Positions 51,983 through 60,647 of a DNA stretch of 64,000 bases are shown here, piece after piece (position 1 is the first letter of the stretch; every line of letters starts with the position of its first letter). The notes below the pieces were generated by a model, which saw only the letters and a list, made by a program, of their open reading frames with translations, was not told the origin of the DNA and ran no database searches. This DNA is from DATARN01 sp963851105 (GTDB lineage Bacteria; Actinomycetota; Acidimicrobiia; Acidimicrobiales; Palsa-688): assembly GCA_963851105.1 (NCBI GenBank), contig CAWKNP010000008.1:620001-684000 (forward strand). Reading direction: 5' to 3'. The position numbers were made by a program, and so were the translations under genes.

Positions 51983-53853
51983 CGAGGTGGCCCTCACGCT
52001 TCGCGTTGTTCCTGGCCGTGACGACCTTCGCCATCGCGGGCTGGGCCATGCCGGCGTTCGGCCACGCCCAGCTCCAGTCGACAGATCCGGCGTCGGGGAC
52101 GGTGCTGGCCAAATCACCCGGCTCGGTGGTGCTGCGCTTCGGCGAGGATGTCGAGGTCCAGTTCGGGGCGATCCGGGTCTACGACGCCAACTCCAAACGG
52201 GTGGACAGCGGGAACGCCTACCACCTCCACGGGGACGGCCGGGTGGTGGCGGTGAACCTGCCGAGCAACCTGCCGTCCGGTGGGTACGTCGTGACCTGGC
52301 GGGTCATCTCCGCCGACTCCCACCCGGTCCACGGCGCCTTCACGTTCCTCATCGGCTCGGGCGGATCGGCGACGACGGCAACCGCAGCCAGGATAGAGGC
52401 CGCTCGCTTGCTGGCCACCACAGGCGGCAGCCGGACCGTTGGCCTGCTGTTCGGATTCATTCGCTTCGCCTCGTTCGCGAGCCTGTTCGTCCTGGTCGGA
52501 GGTGTCGCGTTCATCGTCGGCATCTGGCCGGAAGGCAGGACACAACCGAGGTCACAGGCCCTGGTGCGTACCGCCTTGGTCACCGCGATCGTGACCGCGG
52601 CCCTCGCAATCGCCGTGCAAGGCCCCTACGGCGGCGGTCTGCCCCTGGCCAAGGCGCTGTCTCCGCGGGTCATCCGGGAGGTCCTGGGCACCCGCTTCGG
52701 GCAGGTGTACCTGGCTCGCATCGCGCTCCTGGTGGTGGCCGCGGCGCCGCTCGTACGGCGGCTGTTCCAACCGGCGCCCCTGCCTCGTAGATGGAGGCCG
52801 GCGGCGGCCATCACCGCGGCGGCCATCCTGCTCACCCCCGGGCTGGCCGGCCACGCCGCGGCGGGATCGCTGATCGCCCTGGCAATTCCGTTCGACCTGG
52901 TCCACATGACGGCGATCGCGGTCTGGCTCGGCGGCCTGGCCATGCTGGCAGTTGCCGTTCTCACGCCCCGAACCGACCGCACGCGGGCCAATCCCTTCGC
53001 CACGGTCGTCCCCCGTTTCTCGCAGTGGGCGCTCGCCGCGGTGGTGGCCATTGCCGTGTCGGGAGGCTTCGCCGCGTGGCGCCAGATCGGCAGCCTGTCG
53101 GCGGTGACGACGACACCATTCGGCCGGCTGGTGCTCGCCAAAACGATCATCTTCGCGGTCGCGGTCGCGGCAGCAACCCGCAGCCGACGATTGACTCACG
53201 GCAACCTGGCCCTTCCCTTGGGGCTCTCGCGGTCCCGGGCGCAGACCCTGGTCACCCCGGCGCCGGCGCCGGCGCCGGCGGGCGCTGCGGTCGGGGCGGG
53301 CGGGGCGGGCGCTGCGAGCGGGGCGGGCGCTGCGAGCGGGGCGGGCGCTGCGGCGGCGGCGGGCGCTGCGGTCGGGGCGGGGCCGCCGACGCAGCGGCGA
53401 TCCCGGGCCCAGCGTCAGGCGGATCTGCGCCGGGTCGTGGTCGTCGAGGTGTTGCTGGCGACAGTGATCGTGGCGCTGGCCGCGGTACTCGTCAACGCCC
53501 AGCCGGCCCGCCAGGTCCTGAGCCGGCCGTTTTCCACCGAGGTCCGCGCCGGTCCCAACGTGCTGGTCGACGTGGTCATCGACCCGGCCACGGCGGGGCC
53601 CGTCGCCATCCACCTTTACACCCTGAGCGCCGCCGGAGCGCAGCTCGACGTGCCGGAGGTGACCGCCACCCTCAGCCAGCCCCGCGCCGGGATCTCCGAC
53701 CTCAAGGTCCCCCTGCAGCACGGCGGGGTCGGGCACTTCCTCGTCGGCGGCTTCGTGGTGCCCGTTCGCGGTACCTGGACCCTGGCGATATCGGTGCGCA
53801 CCACGGAGTTCGACGAGTTCACCGCCAGCCCCGTGAAGGTGACGATGCGATGA
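51979..53853 (+). CDS. Fused CopC-CopD copper protein (YcnJ-like) with Ala/Gly-rich loop
   Basis: 624 residues. Signal peptide ending FGHA, so His is the first mature residue as in CopC copper sites; CopC domain about 30-130 (AQLQSTDPASGTVLAKSPGSVVLRFGEDVE ... SADSHPVHGAFTFLIG, with DSHPVHG carrying the second copper histidines). Then about eight TM helices of CopD type (FDLVHMTAIAVWLGGLAML is the typical CopD helix). A low-complexity APAPAGA/GAASGAG segment (nt 53257-53400) interrupts the region between TM helices. A C-terminal beta domain follows. Imports or buffers copper at the membrane. Confidence 0.92.
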   Translation: MTRWPSRFALFLAVTTFAIAGWAMPAFGHAQLQSTDPASGTVLAKSPGSVVLRFGEDVEVQFGAIRVYDANSKRVDSGNAYHLHGDGRVVAVNLPSNLPSGGYVVTWRVISADSHPVHGAFTFLIGSGGSATTATAARIEAARLLATTGGSRTVGLLFGFIRFASFASLFVLVGGVAFIVGIWPEGRTQPRSQALVRTALVTAIVTAALAIAVQGPYGGGLPLAKALSPRVIREVLGTRFGQVYLARIALLVVAAAPLVRRLFQPAPLPRRWRPAAAITAAAILLTPGLAGHAAAGSLIALAIPFDLVHMTAIAVWLGGLAMLAVAVLTPRTDRTRANPFATVVPRFSQWALAAVVAIAVSGGFAAWRQIGSLSAVTTTPFGRLVLAKTIIFAVAVAAATRSRRLTHGNLALPLGLSRSRAQTLVTPAPAPAPAGAAVGAGGAGAASGAGAASGAGAAAAAGAAVGAGPPTQRRSRAQRQADLRRVVVVEVLLATVIVALAAVLVNAQPARQVLSRPFSTEVRAGPNVLVDVVIDPATAGPVAIHLYTLSAAGAQLDVPEVTATLSQPRAGISDLKVPLQHGGVGHFLVGGFVVPVRGTWTLAISVRTTEFDEFTASPVKVTMR

Positions 53854-53906
53854 CTGCCCCGCCCGCGGGAACTAATCGGCCGGCCCGACCGACCGGTACG
53901 GCATGA
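53850..53906 (+). CDS. 18-codon bridging ORF between copCD and ycnI-like genes
   Basis: ATG overlaps the CopCD stop (ATGA) and its own TGA overlaps the next ATG (ATGA), exactly filling the 49-bp gap. The peptide (MTAPPAGTNRPARPTGTA) has no recognisable feature. It probably serves translational coupling rather than a peptide function, or is coincidental. Confidence 0.45.
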   Translation: MTAPPAGTNRPARPTGTA

Positions 53907-54607
53907 ACTGGAAGCATCTGGCAGGACTGGGCCTGGCAATGGCCGTGGTTGTCGCGCTCGAGTCGCCCGCGACAGCCCACGTGACCACCGACCCCGCGTC
54001 AGCGCCGAAAGGCGGGGAGATCACGGTGCGTTTCCGGATCCCCAACGAAACGACGACGACCACGGTGACAAAGATCGACATCGCCTTCCCCACGGATCAC
54101 CCCCTCCTCGGCGTCGTGGTGGCGCCGGTGCCGGGCTGGACGCCCACCATCACCGAGATGAAGCTCGACCCGCCGGCGCAGACCGACGATGGACCCGTCA
54201 CCCAGGCCGTGAGCGAGATCGCCTGGACCGCGACCGGCGGGGGCACACCCGTCGGCCAGTTCCAGGAGTTTCCCGTCCTGGTGCAGCGGCTACCCACCGA
54301 CGTCGACGAGGTCGTGTTCAAGGCGGTGCAGACCTATAGCGACGGCGCCATCGTGCGCTGGATCGACCCGGTCGTTGCGGGCCAGGCGCCCCCGGACCAC
54401 CCGACTCCGATCCTGACGCTCACCGCCGGCGACGACAACGCCGCGGTCGCGCCGGTCACGACGCTCAACCTCGCGCAGGTAGCCAAGAAGGGATCCGTTT
54501 CCTCCGCCCGAAGTCTCGCCCTCGTGGGGATCGCGCTCGGCGCCGCCAGCCTGGTCCTCGTCCTGGCAACCCGCCGGCGCCACCACAGCGACGCCCCGAC
54601 CCCGTGA
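53903..54607 (+). CDS. YcnI-like (DUF1775) copper-associated membrane protein
   Basis: 234 residues from ATG 53903. Signal peptide ending SPATAH, so His is at the mature N-terminus as in YcnI, which binds copper through that His. DUF1775 beta-sandwich: TTDPASAPKGGEITVRFRIPNE, VVVAPVPGWTPTITEM, GQFQEFPVLVQRLP, and IVRWIDP (conserved Trp near the copper site). C-terminal TM helix (SLALVGIALGAASLVLVLA) and a short basic tail. Extracytoplasmic copper chaperone-like role with the CopC-CopD protein. Confidence 0.92.
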   Translation: MNWKHLAGLGLAMAVVVALESPATAHVTTDPASAPKGGEITVRFRIPNETTTTTVTKIDIAFPTDHPLLGVVVAPVPGWTPTITEMKLDPPAQTDDGPVTQAVSEIAWTATGGGTPVGQFQEFPVLVQRLPTDVDEVVFKAVQTYSDGAIVRWIDPVVAGQAPPDHPTPILTLTAGDDNAAVAPVTTLNLAQVAKKGSVSSARSLALVGIALGAASLVLVLATRRRHHSDAPTP

Positions 54608-55740
54608 AGCGGGCCACTCTGGCGGCAGTGCTGGCCGTCGGCTGGATCCTGGTGCTGGCGACGCCGGCGTCGGCGCACACCGTGTCCGGCGTCGGCGCGA
54701 CCAACTGGAAGTCGGTCCTGACCAGCGTCTCGCCGACGGTCCCCGGCCTGTCGGTGCGGCTGGTCGAAGGCGGCAGCCGTCTCGAGGTCACCAATCACGG
54801 CCCGGAAATCCTGGTGCTTGGCTACGACGGCGAGCCCTACCTGCGCGTCGGTCCTGAGGGCGTGTTCGAGAACCTGAATTCGCCCGCCACCTACCTCAAT
54901 TGCAGTCGGGTCGGGTGCACCTTCCCCGCCGGGATCAACAAGGCCGACCCACCACGGTGGAAGAAGATCTCCTCGGCGCAGACGGCCCGCTGGCATGACC
55001 ATCGCGCCCACTACATGGGCGGGACCCAGCTGCCCCCCGATGTGGCCCGGGCCCCGAGCCAGTTCCACCACGAGGCCAACTGGGAGGTCGTGATGACCCA
55101 GGGTTCGACCTCCATCAGCGTGAAGGGCAACTATTCGTGGGTTCCGGGGACCAGCCCGTTGCCGTGGCTGGCGATCGCCGCGGTCCTGGTTGCCGGCGGA
55201 GCCGCCCTCGGGCTGCTCGGGGCGTGGGGTTGGCCGCTCGCGGTCGCAGTCGTCCTGGTCACGGTCAACGACATCTACCACGCAATCGCAATCGCCTGGT
55301 TCTGGTCGGGCAGCTTCGTGTTCCGGCTGGAGAAGTTCTTCTCGGGCAGCTTCTATTCGTTCGTCGGCTGGGTCCTGGCTGCGGTGGCGGCGTGGCTGTT
55401 GGTGAGACGGCGCCTCGACGGCCTGTACGCGGCGGTGTTCGCCGGGGGATCGGCGGCATTGTTTACCGGACTGCTCGACATCACGGTTCTTTCCCGGTCG
55501 CAGGCCCCGTTCGCGGCATCGATCATCGTGGACCGGGTGACCGTCGTCATCTCGCTCGGGCTGGGGCTCGGCGTCGCGATCGGAGCCCTGCTGGCCATCC
55601 GGTCGCTGAACCCGGCGCTCGACATCAGCACCTATGAGGACTTCGACGACCTTGAGGACCAAGACGAGGACCAAGACGAGGACCAAGAGGTTGACAACTT
55701 TGGCGGCGTGACCGCACGGCCCCACCCGCTGACCGATTGA
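54604..55740 (+). CDS. Exported multi-pass membrane protein of the copper operon, function unknown
   Basis: 378 residues from GTG 54604 (GTGA overlap). Signal peptide ending ASAH, giving a mature N-terminal His like the two proteins before it. The extracytoplasmic domain (about 25-175) contains RWHDHRAHYMGG and FHHEANWEVV, possible metal ligands. Then about six TM helices. The end is a D/E/Q repeat (EDQDEDQDEDQE), probably cytoplasmic. No family name recalled, but similar proteins accompany YcnI/CopC genes in actinobacteria. Last gene of the operon; a 121-bp gap separates it from convergent glnA. Confidence 0.8.
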   Translation: MKRATLAAVLAVGWILVLATPASAHTVSGVGATNWKSVLTSVSPTVPGLSVRLVEGGSRLEVTNHGPEILVLGYDGEPYLRVGPEGVFENLNSPATYLNCSRVGCTFPAGINKADPPRWKKISSAQTARWHDHRAHYMGGTQLPPDVARAPSQFHHEANWEVVMTQGSTSISVKGNYSWVPGTSPLPWLAIAAVLVAGGAALGLLGAWGWPLAVAVVLVTVNDIYHAIAIAWFWSGSFVFRLEKFFSGSFYSFVGWVLAAVAAWLLVRRRLDGLYAAVFAGGSAALFTGLLDITVLSRSQAPFAASIIVDRVTVVISLGLGLGVAIGALLAIRSLNPALDISTYEDFDDLEDQDEDQDEDQEVDNFGGVTARPHPLTD

Positions 55741-55861
55741 GAAGTCTGTCAGCGACAACGGGCCCGGGGGCAACCCAGCCGCCGATGCTGGCCGCCGCGC
55801 CGGAACCCGTCATCGCAACGGCTATTTTTTCCAACCCTTCAAGACATCAAACAGCGACGGC

Positions 55862-57286
<1,425 letters not shown>

Positions 57287-57426
57287 TGTCTTGTCTCCCT
57301 TCGGCTTAGCCCGGCACGCAGCTTGTTCCGGGACGATGACGGCTCTGTTGCGCATCTGTGAACGGCTTGTGAAACCATTCGCAGGTTTGTCCTAGCACGT
57401 ATCTGGCCTGCGAGACTAGGCGGACC
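57287..57426. promoter_or_regulatory. glnA/glnA2 divergent control region
   Basis: About 140 bp separate the two glutamine synthetase genes. TGAAC-n6-TGAAAC (57359-57375) resembles the half-sites of actinobacterial GlnR boxes (gTnAC-n6-GaAAC), though imperfectly. A GlnR-like regulator is encoded just downstream of glnA2. No certain -10/-35 pair was identified. Confidence 0.35.
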
Positions 57427-58773
57427 ATGGAGCGACAAGCTGACTACGTCCTGCGTACCGTCGAGGAACGGGGAGTCCGTTTCATCCAGTTGTGGTTCAC
57501 CGACGTGCTCGGCATCCCCAAGACGTTCAACATCACGCCGGCCGAGTTGGAGAACGCGCTGGAAGAGGGCATGACCTTCGACGGCTCCGCCATCGACGGC
57601 TTCAGCCGGGTGCAGGAGAGCGACGTCCTGGCCCACCCCGACCCCAAGACCTTCCAGCTCCTTCCCTATCTAGAGGGCCAGCCGGTCGCCCGGGTGGTCT
57701 GCGACATCGCCAATCTGGACGGGACGCCCTTTGAGGGCGATCCCCGCCACGTGCTGCGCCGGGCGCTGGAAAAGGCCCGAGAGCACGGGTTCTCCTTCTA
57801 CTGCGCCCCCGAGCTCGAGTACTTCTACTTCCCGCTGCCCTCGGCGGGCGCCGATGTGGGCGCCAAGCCGCCGGAGCCCCTCGACCGAGGTTCGTACTTC
57901 GAGCTGACCACCGCCGACCGCTCCACCGAGCTGCGCCGGCGCACCGTCATCACCCTCGAGGACATGGGCATCCCCGTCGAGTACAGCCAACACGAGGATG
58001 CTCCCAGCCAGCACGAGATCGACCTGCGCTACACCGACGCCATGACCATGGCGGACACGGTCATGACCGTCCGCCAGGTCGTGAAGGAGATCGCGGCGCA
58101 ACAGCAGGTCATGGCCACGTTCATGCCCAAGCCCCTGGCCGGCGTCCAGGGATCGGGGATGCACACCCACCTGTCGCTGTTCGACGGTGACACCAACGCT
58201 TTCCACGACGAGGCCGACGAGTACCACCTGTCCGAGACCGGCAAGCGCTTCATCGCCGGCCTGCTGCGCCACGCCCACGAGATCACGGCGGTCACCAACC
58301 AGTGGGTCAACTCCTACAAACGGTTGATCGTCGGCTACGAGGCGCCGACGTACATCTCCTGGGCGCGCAACAACCGCTCGGCGCTCGTGCGGGTGCCTCC
58401 GACCAAACGCGGGAAAAAGGAGTCGACGAGGATCGAGTATCGCGCCGCCGACTCGTCGGCCAACCCCTACCTGGCATTTGCCGTGATGCTGACCGCCGGG
58501 CTGGCGGGGATCGACGGGGCGTACGAGCTGCCGCCTGAGGCGGCCGCCAACCTCTACGAGCTGACGACCGAGGAGCGTCTGGCCGAGGGAATCGAGTCAC
58601 TGCCCGGCTCATTGTCGGACGCCATCAGGACCATGGAGAACTCCGAGCTCATGGCCGAGGCTCTCGGCGAGCATGTCTTCGAATGGTTCATCCGCAACAA
58701 GCGGGCGGAATGGGCCGACTACAAGGCCGAGGTGACTCCATTCGAGTTGCGCCGATACTTGACGTCACTGTAA
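57427..58773 (+). CDS. glnA2: Second type I glutamine synthetase (GlnA2-like)
   Basis: 448 residues from ATG 57427. Complete GS fold: FDGSAIDGF, APELEYFYF, HEDAPSQHEIDLRY, GSGMHTHLSLF, NRSALVRVP. It is shorter than GlnA, and its sequence is of the GlnA2 type common next to glnA in actinobacteria. The tyrosine region reads NLYELTTEER rather than NLYDLPPEE, so adenylylation by GlnE is doubtful. May have a catabolic or gamma-glutamylation role. Followed 20 bp later by the GlnR-like gene. Confidence 0.95.
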   Translation: MERQADYVLRTVEERGVRFIQLWFTDVLGIPKTFNITPAELENALEEGMTFDGSAIDGFSRVQESDVLAHPDPKTFQLLPYLEGQPVARVVCDIANLDGTPFEGDPRHVLRRALEKAREHGFSFYCAPELEYFYFPLPSAGADVGAKPPEPLDRGSYFELTTADRSTELRRRTVITLEDMGIPVEYSQHEDAPSQHEIDLRYTDAMTMADTVMTVRQVVKEIAAQQQVMATFMPKPLAGVQGSGMHTHLSLFDGDTNAFHDEADEYHLSETGKRFIAGLLRHAHEITAVTNQWVNSYKRLIVGYEAPTYISWARNNRSALVRVPPTKRGKKESTRIEYRAADSSANPYLAFAVMLTAGLAGIDGAYELPPEAAANLYELTTEERLAEGIESLPGSLSDAIRTMENSELMAEALGEHVFEWFIRNKRAEWADYKAEVTPFELRRYLTSL

Positions 58774-58793
58774 CGCCGCGCCCGATCAAATCT

Positions 58794-59474
58794 ATGGAGC
58801 CGCTCCTCATCTTCCCCGACCCGGCGCCGCCTGCGTTGGCCCAGGCGCTCGACCTGGCGGGCTATCCCTGGAAGGCGGCCGGGTCGACCGAGGCTGCGGA
58901 CCGGTTGGAACCGGAAGACGGTTGGTCCGGCGCCATCATCGGCGCCGACGAGGACCCCGAAGGGGCCTTCGCGCTGTGCCGGGCACTGCGCAAACGGGAT
59001 TTGCCCTTCGAACCGGTCCTGCTGCTCGCCACGGGCTCCCAGCTGGCCGAGCTCGAGCTGCGGGAGGACCTATTCGACGACTTCTGCCTAGCCCCGTTCC
59101 ACGCTCGCGAACTCGAGGCCCGCTTGGCCCACCTCTTCTGGCGCACCGGTCGTGGCACCCGGCCGGAGCTGGTCGAGTACGGGCCACTGGTACTGAATCT
59201 CGAGACGTACCAGGCGGCGGTGGGCGGGCGGCCCCTCGACCTGACCTACATGGAGTACGAGCTGTTGAAGTTTCTGGCCACCCACCCCGGCAAGGTCTTC
59301 ACCCGGGAAACCCTGCTTAGCCGGGTATGGGGTTACGAGTACTACGGCGGGGCGAGGACGGTGGACGTCCACATCCGGCGCCTTCGGGCCAAGCTGGGCG
59401 AGGAACACGCCAGCCTGATCTCCACGGTCCGCTCGGTCGGCTACCGCTTCGGCCAAAGCCGCTGGGGCATCTGA
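58794..59474 (+). CDS. GlnR-like orphan OmpR-type regulator with degenerate receiver
   Basis: 226 residues from ATG 58794. The C-terminal winged helix (LVLNLETYQAAVGGRPLDLTYMEYELLKFLA ... GGARTVDVHIRRLRAKLGEE ... VRSVGYRFG) closely follows actinobacterial GlnR. The N-terminal receiver-like domain is atypical: the region aligned with the phosphoacceptor reads AIIGADEDPEG, with glycine where Asp is expected, and the usual acidic pocket is missing. GlnR is an orphan regulator not controlled by a kinase phosphorylation cycle. Its place after glnA2 supports control of nitrogen genes, perhaps including others in this window. Confidence 0.88.
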   Translation: MEPLLIFPDPAPPALAQALDLAGYPWKAAGSTEAADRLEPEDGWSGAIIGADEDPEGAFALCRALRKRDLPFEPVLLLATGSQLAELELREDLFDDFCLAPFHARELEARLAHLFWRTGRGTRPELVEYGPLVLNLETYQAAVGGRPLDLTYMEYELLKFLATHPGKVFTRETLLSRVWGYEYYGGARTVDVHIRRLRAKLGEEHASLISTVRSVGYRFGQSRWGI

Positions 59475-59501
59475 CCGGCAACATCCCCGGCGGTGGGACC
59501 C

Positions 59502-59801
59502 AACCGTGAACACAACAGGCCCACCCAGCAGCCCCTACCGTTCACCGGTCCGGCGCGGCCGCCGGGGTTCGGACGATCCTGACGAACCGTGAACACAACA
59601 GGCCCACCCAGCAGCCCATACCGTTCACGGGTCCGGCGCGGGCCGTCAGGGTTCGGACGATCCTGACGAACCGTGAACACAACAGGCCCACCCAGCAGCC
59701 CATACCGTTCACGGGTCCGGCGCGGGCCGTCAGGGTTCGGTCGGCAATGACGAACCGTGGACACAACAGGCCCCCCCACCAGCCCATACCGTTCACGGGT
59801 C
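59502..59801. repeat. 84-bp structured tandem repeat array, about 3.6 copies
   Basis: Units begin at 59502, 59585, 59669 and 59753 (spacing 83, 84, 84). Each has two inverted repeats: CCGTGAAC-n26-GTTCACGG and CGTCAGG-n10-CCTGACG. The first and last copies are the most divergent. The multiple-of-three length keeps frames open on the minus strand, but repeat-encoded peptides are not credible proteins. Confidence 0.9.
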
Positions 59802-59995
59802 GAGGCGAGACGCAAACGTAGGGGTTCGGTAACCCGGCCCAGGCGTACGGGGGGCTCGGTCACCCCGATCCGAAGGACCGGGTGACCGACCGAATGACGG
59901 CGAGCGGAGCGAGATCGTCGGTCGGAACAAGAGGAAGGCGTCGGCGCAGCCGACACGACGCAGTAGGGGGGTCGAGGGGGGCAGAGCCCCCTTCG
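59802..59995. other. Hairpin-rich non-coding tract
   Basis: Successive inverted repeats: CGGTCACCC-n14-GGGTGACCG (59857-59888), CCGACCGA..GTCGG(T)CGG around 59886-59923, GTCGGC-gca-GCCGAC (about 59939-59953) and GGGGGGC-aga-GCCCCC (about 59974-59990). No gene seen. Could be a structured RNA, terminator cluster or repeat remnant. Confidence 0.45.
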
Positions 59996-60190
59996 TCAAT
60001 GGTTGGTCTCGATCAGCTCGCTGCCGGCGTGGACAGTTTCTGCATTTTCCTTCAGCAGGTAGCCCATGGTGATGGCTCCGAGGGACCCGCTCATGAGAAA
60101 GACGATCGGCAGAGCGAAAACGATGATTACGGCGAGGACAAGTGCTCCGATGATCACGACGCAGACCTTCCCGAATTCACGTAAGCCCAC
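59996..60190 (-). CDS. Small single-pass membrane protein
   Basis: 64 residues from GTG 60190. One or two hydrophobic segments (VCVVIIGALVLAVIIVFALPIVFLM and SLGAITMGYLL) and an acidic C-terminus (KENAETVHAGSELIETNH). No family recognised. Begins 37 bp inside the 3' end of the RidA gene, so the two are probably co-transcribed. Confidence 0.65.
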   Translation of the reverse strand: MGLREFGKVCVVIIGALVLAVIIVFALPIVFLMSGSLGAITMGYLLKENAETVHAGSELIETNH

Positions 60191-60537
60191 ACCTCGATTT
60201 CGACGGCGGCTCCCAACGGGAGCGCGACCACGGCGACCGCCGAGCGGGCGGGGCGATGGTCGCCGAAGGCGGCCAGGTAGGCGTCGTTCATTGCGGCAAA
60301 GTTCTCGATGTCGGTGAGAAACACGGTCGTCTTGACCACGTCGCTCAGCGCGGCTCCCTCGGACTGCAGGAGCGTCTCGGCGTTGGCCAGCGCTTGGGTG
60401 ACCTGGGCGGCCAGGCCTTCCACCAGAAGGCCTTGCGCCGTTCCTAGCTGTCCGCTGCAGATAAGCCATTCTCCGGCTCGAACGACGGGCGTGTAGGGGC
60501 CGAGCGGCTTCGGTGACTCGTTGGTGACAACAACCAT
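60154..60537 (-). CDS. RidA/YjgF-family protein
   Basis: 127 residues from ATG 60537. Typical elements: KPLGPYTPVVRAGEWLICSGQLG near the start, NAETLLQSEGAALSDVVKTTVFLTDIENFAAMNDAYLAAF, and RSAVAVVALPLGAAVEIEVWAYV with the conserved arginine that binds imine/enamine carboxylates. Deaminates reactive 2-aminoacrylate-type intermediates made by PLP enzymes, or acts on carbamate-like compounds. The functional partner may be the PLP enzyme far upstream, but that is not shown. Confidence 0.93.
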   Translation of the reverse strand: MVVVTNESPKPLGPYTPVVRAGEWLICSGQLGTAQGLLVEGLAAQVTQALANAETLLQSEGAALSDVVKTTVFLTDIENFAAMNDAYLAAFGDHRPARSAVAVVALPLGAAVEIEVWAYVNSGRSAS

Positions 60538-60647
60538 GCAGGCCAGCACCCTAGCGGGCCTGTCCCGGGGCCGATGGGATGGTCCAATCAGCCAATCCGT
60601 CCAAAGGAAGCGACAGTGATGGCGTTTCCGGAGCAGCCCCGGCGGCG

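Noticed and set aside
59441..59956. Repeat-containing protein on the minus strand (two alternative open frames)
   Set aside because: Open frames result from the 84-bp unit being a multiple of three; the two frames are equally open and neither has a plausible start, composition or domain.
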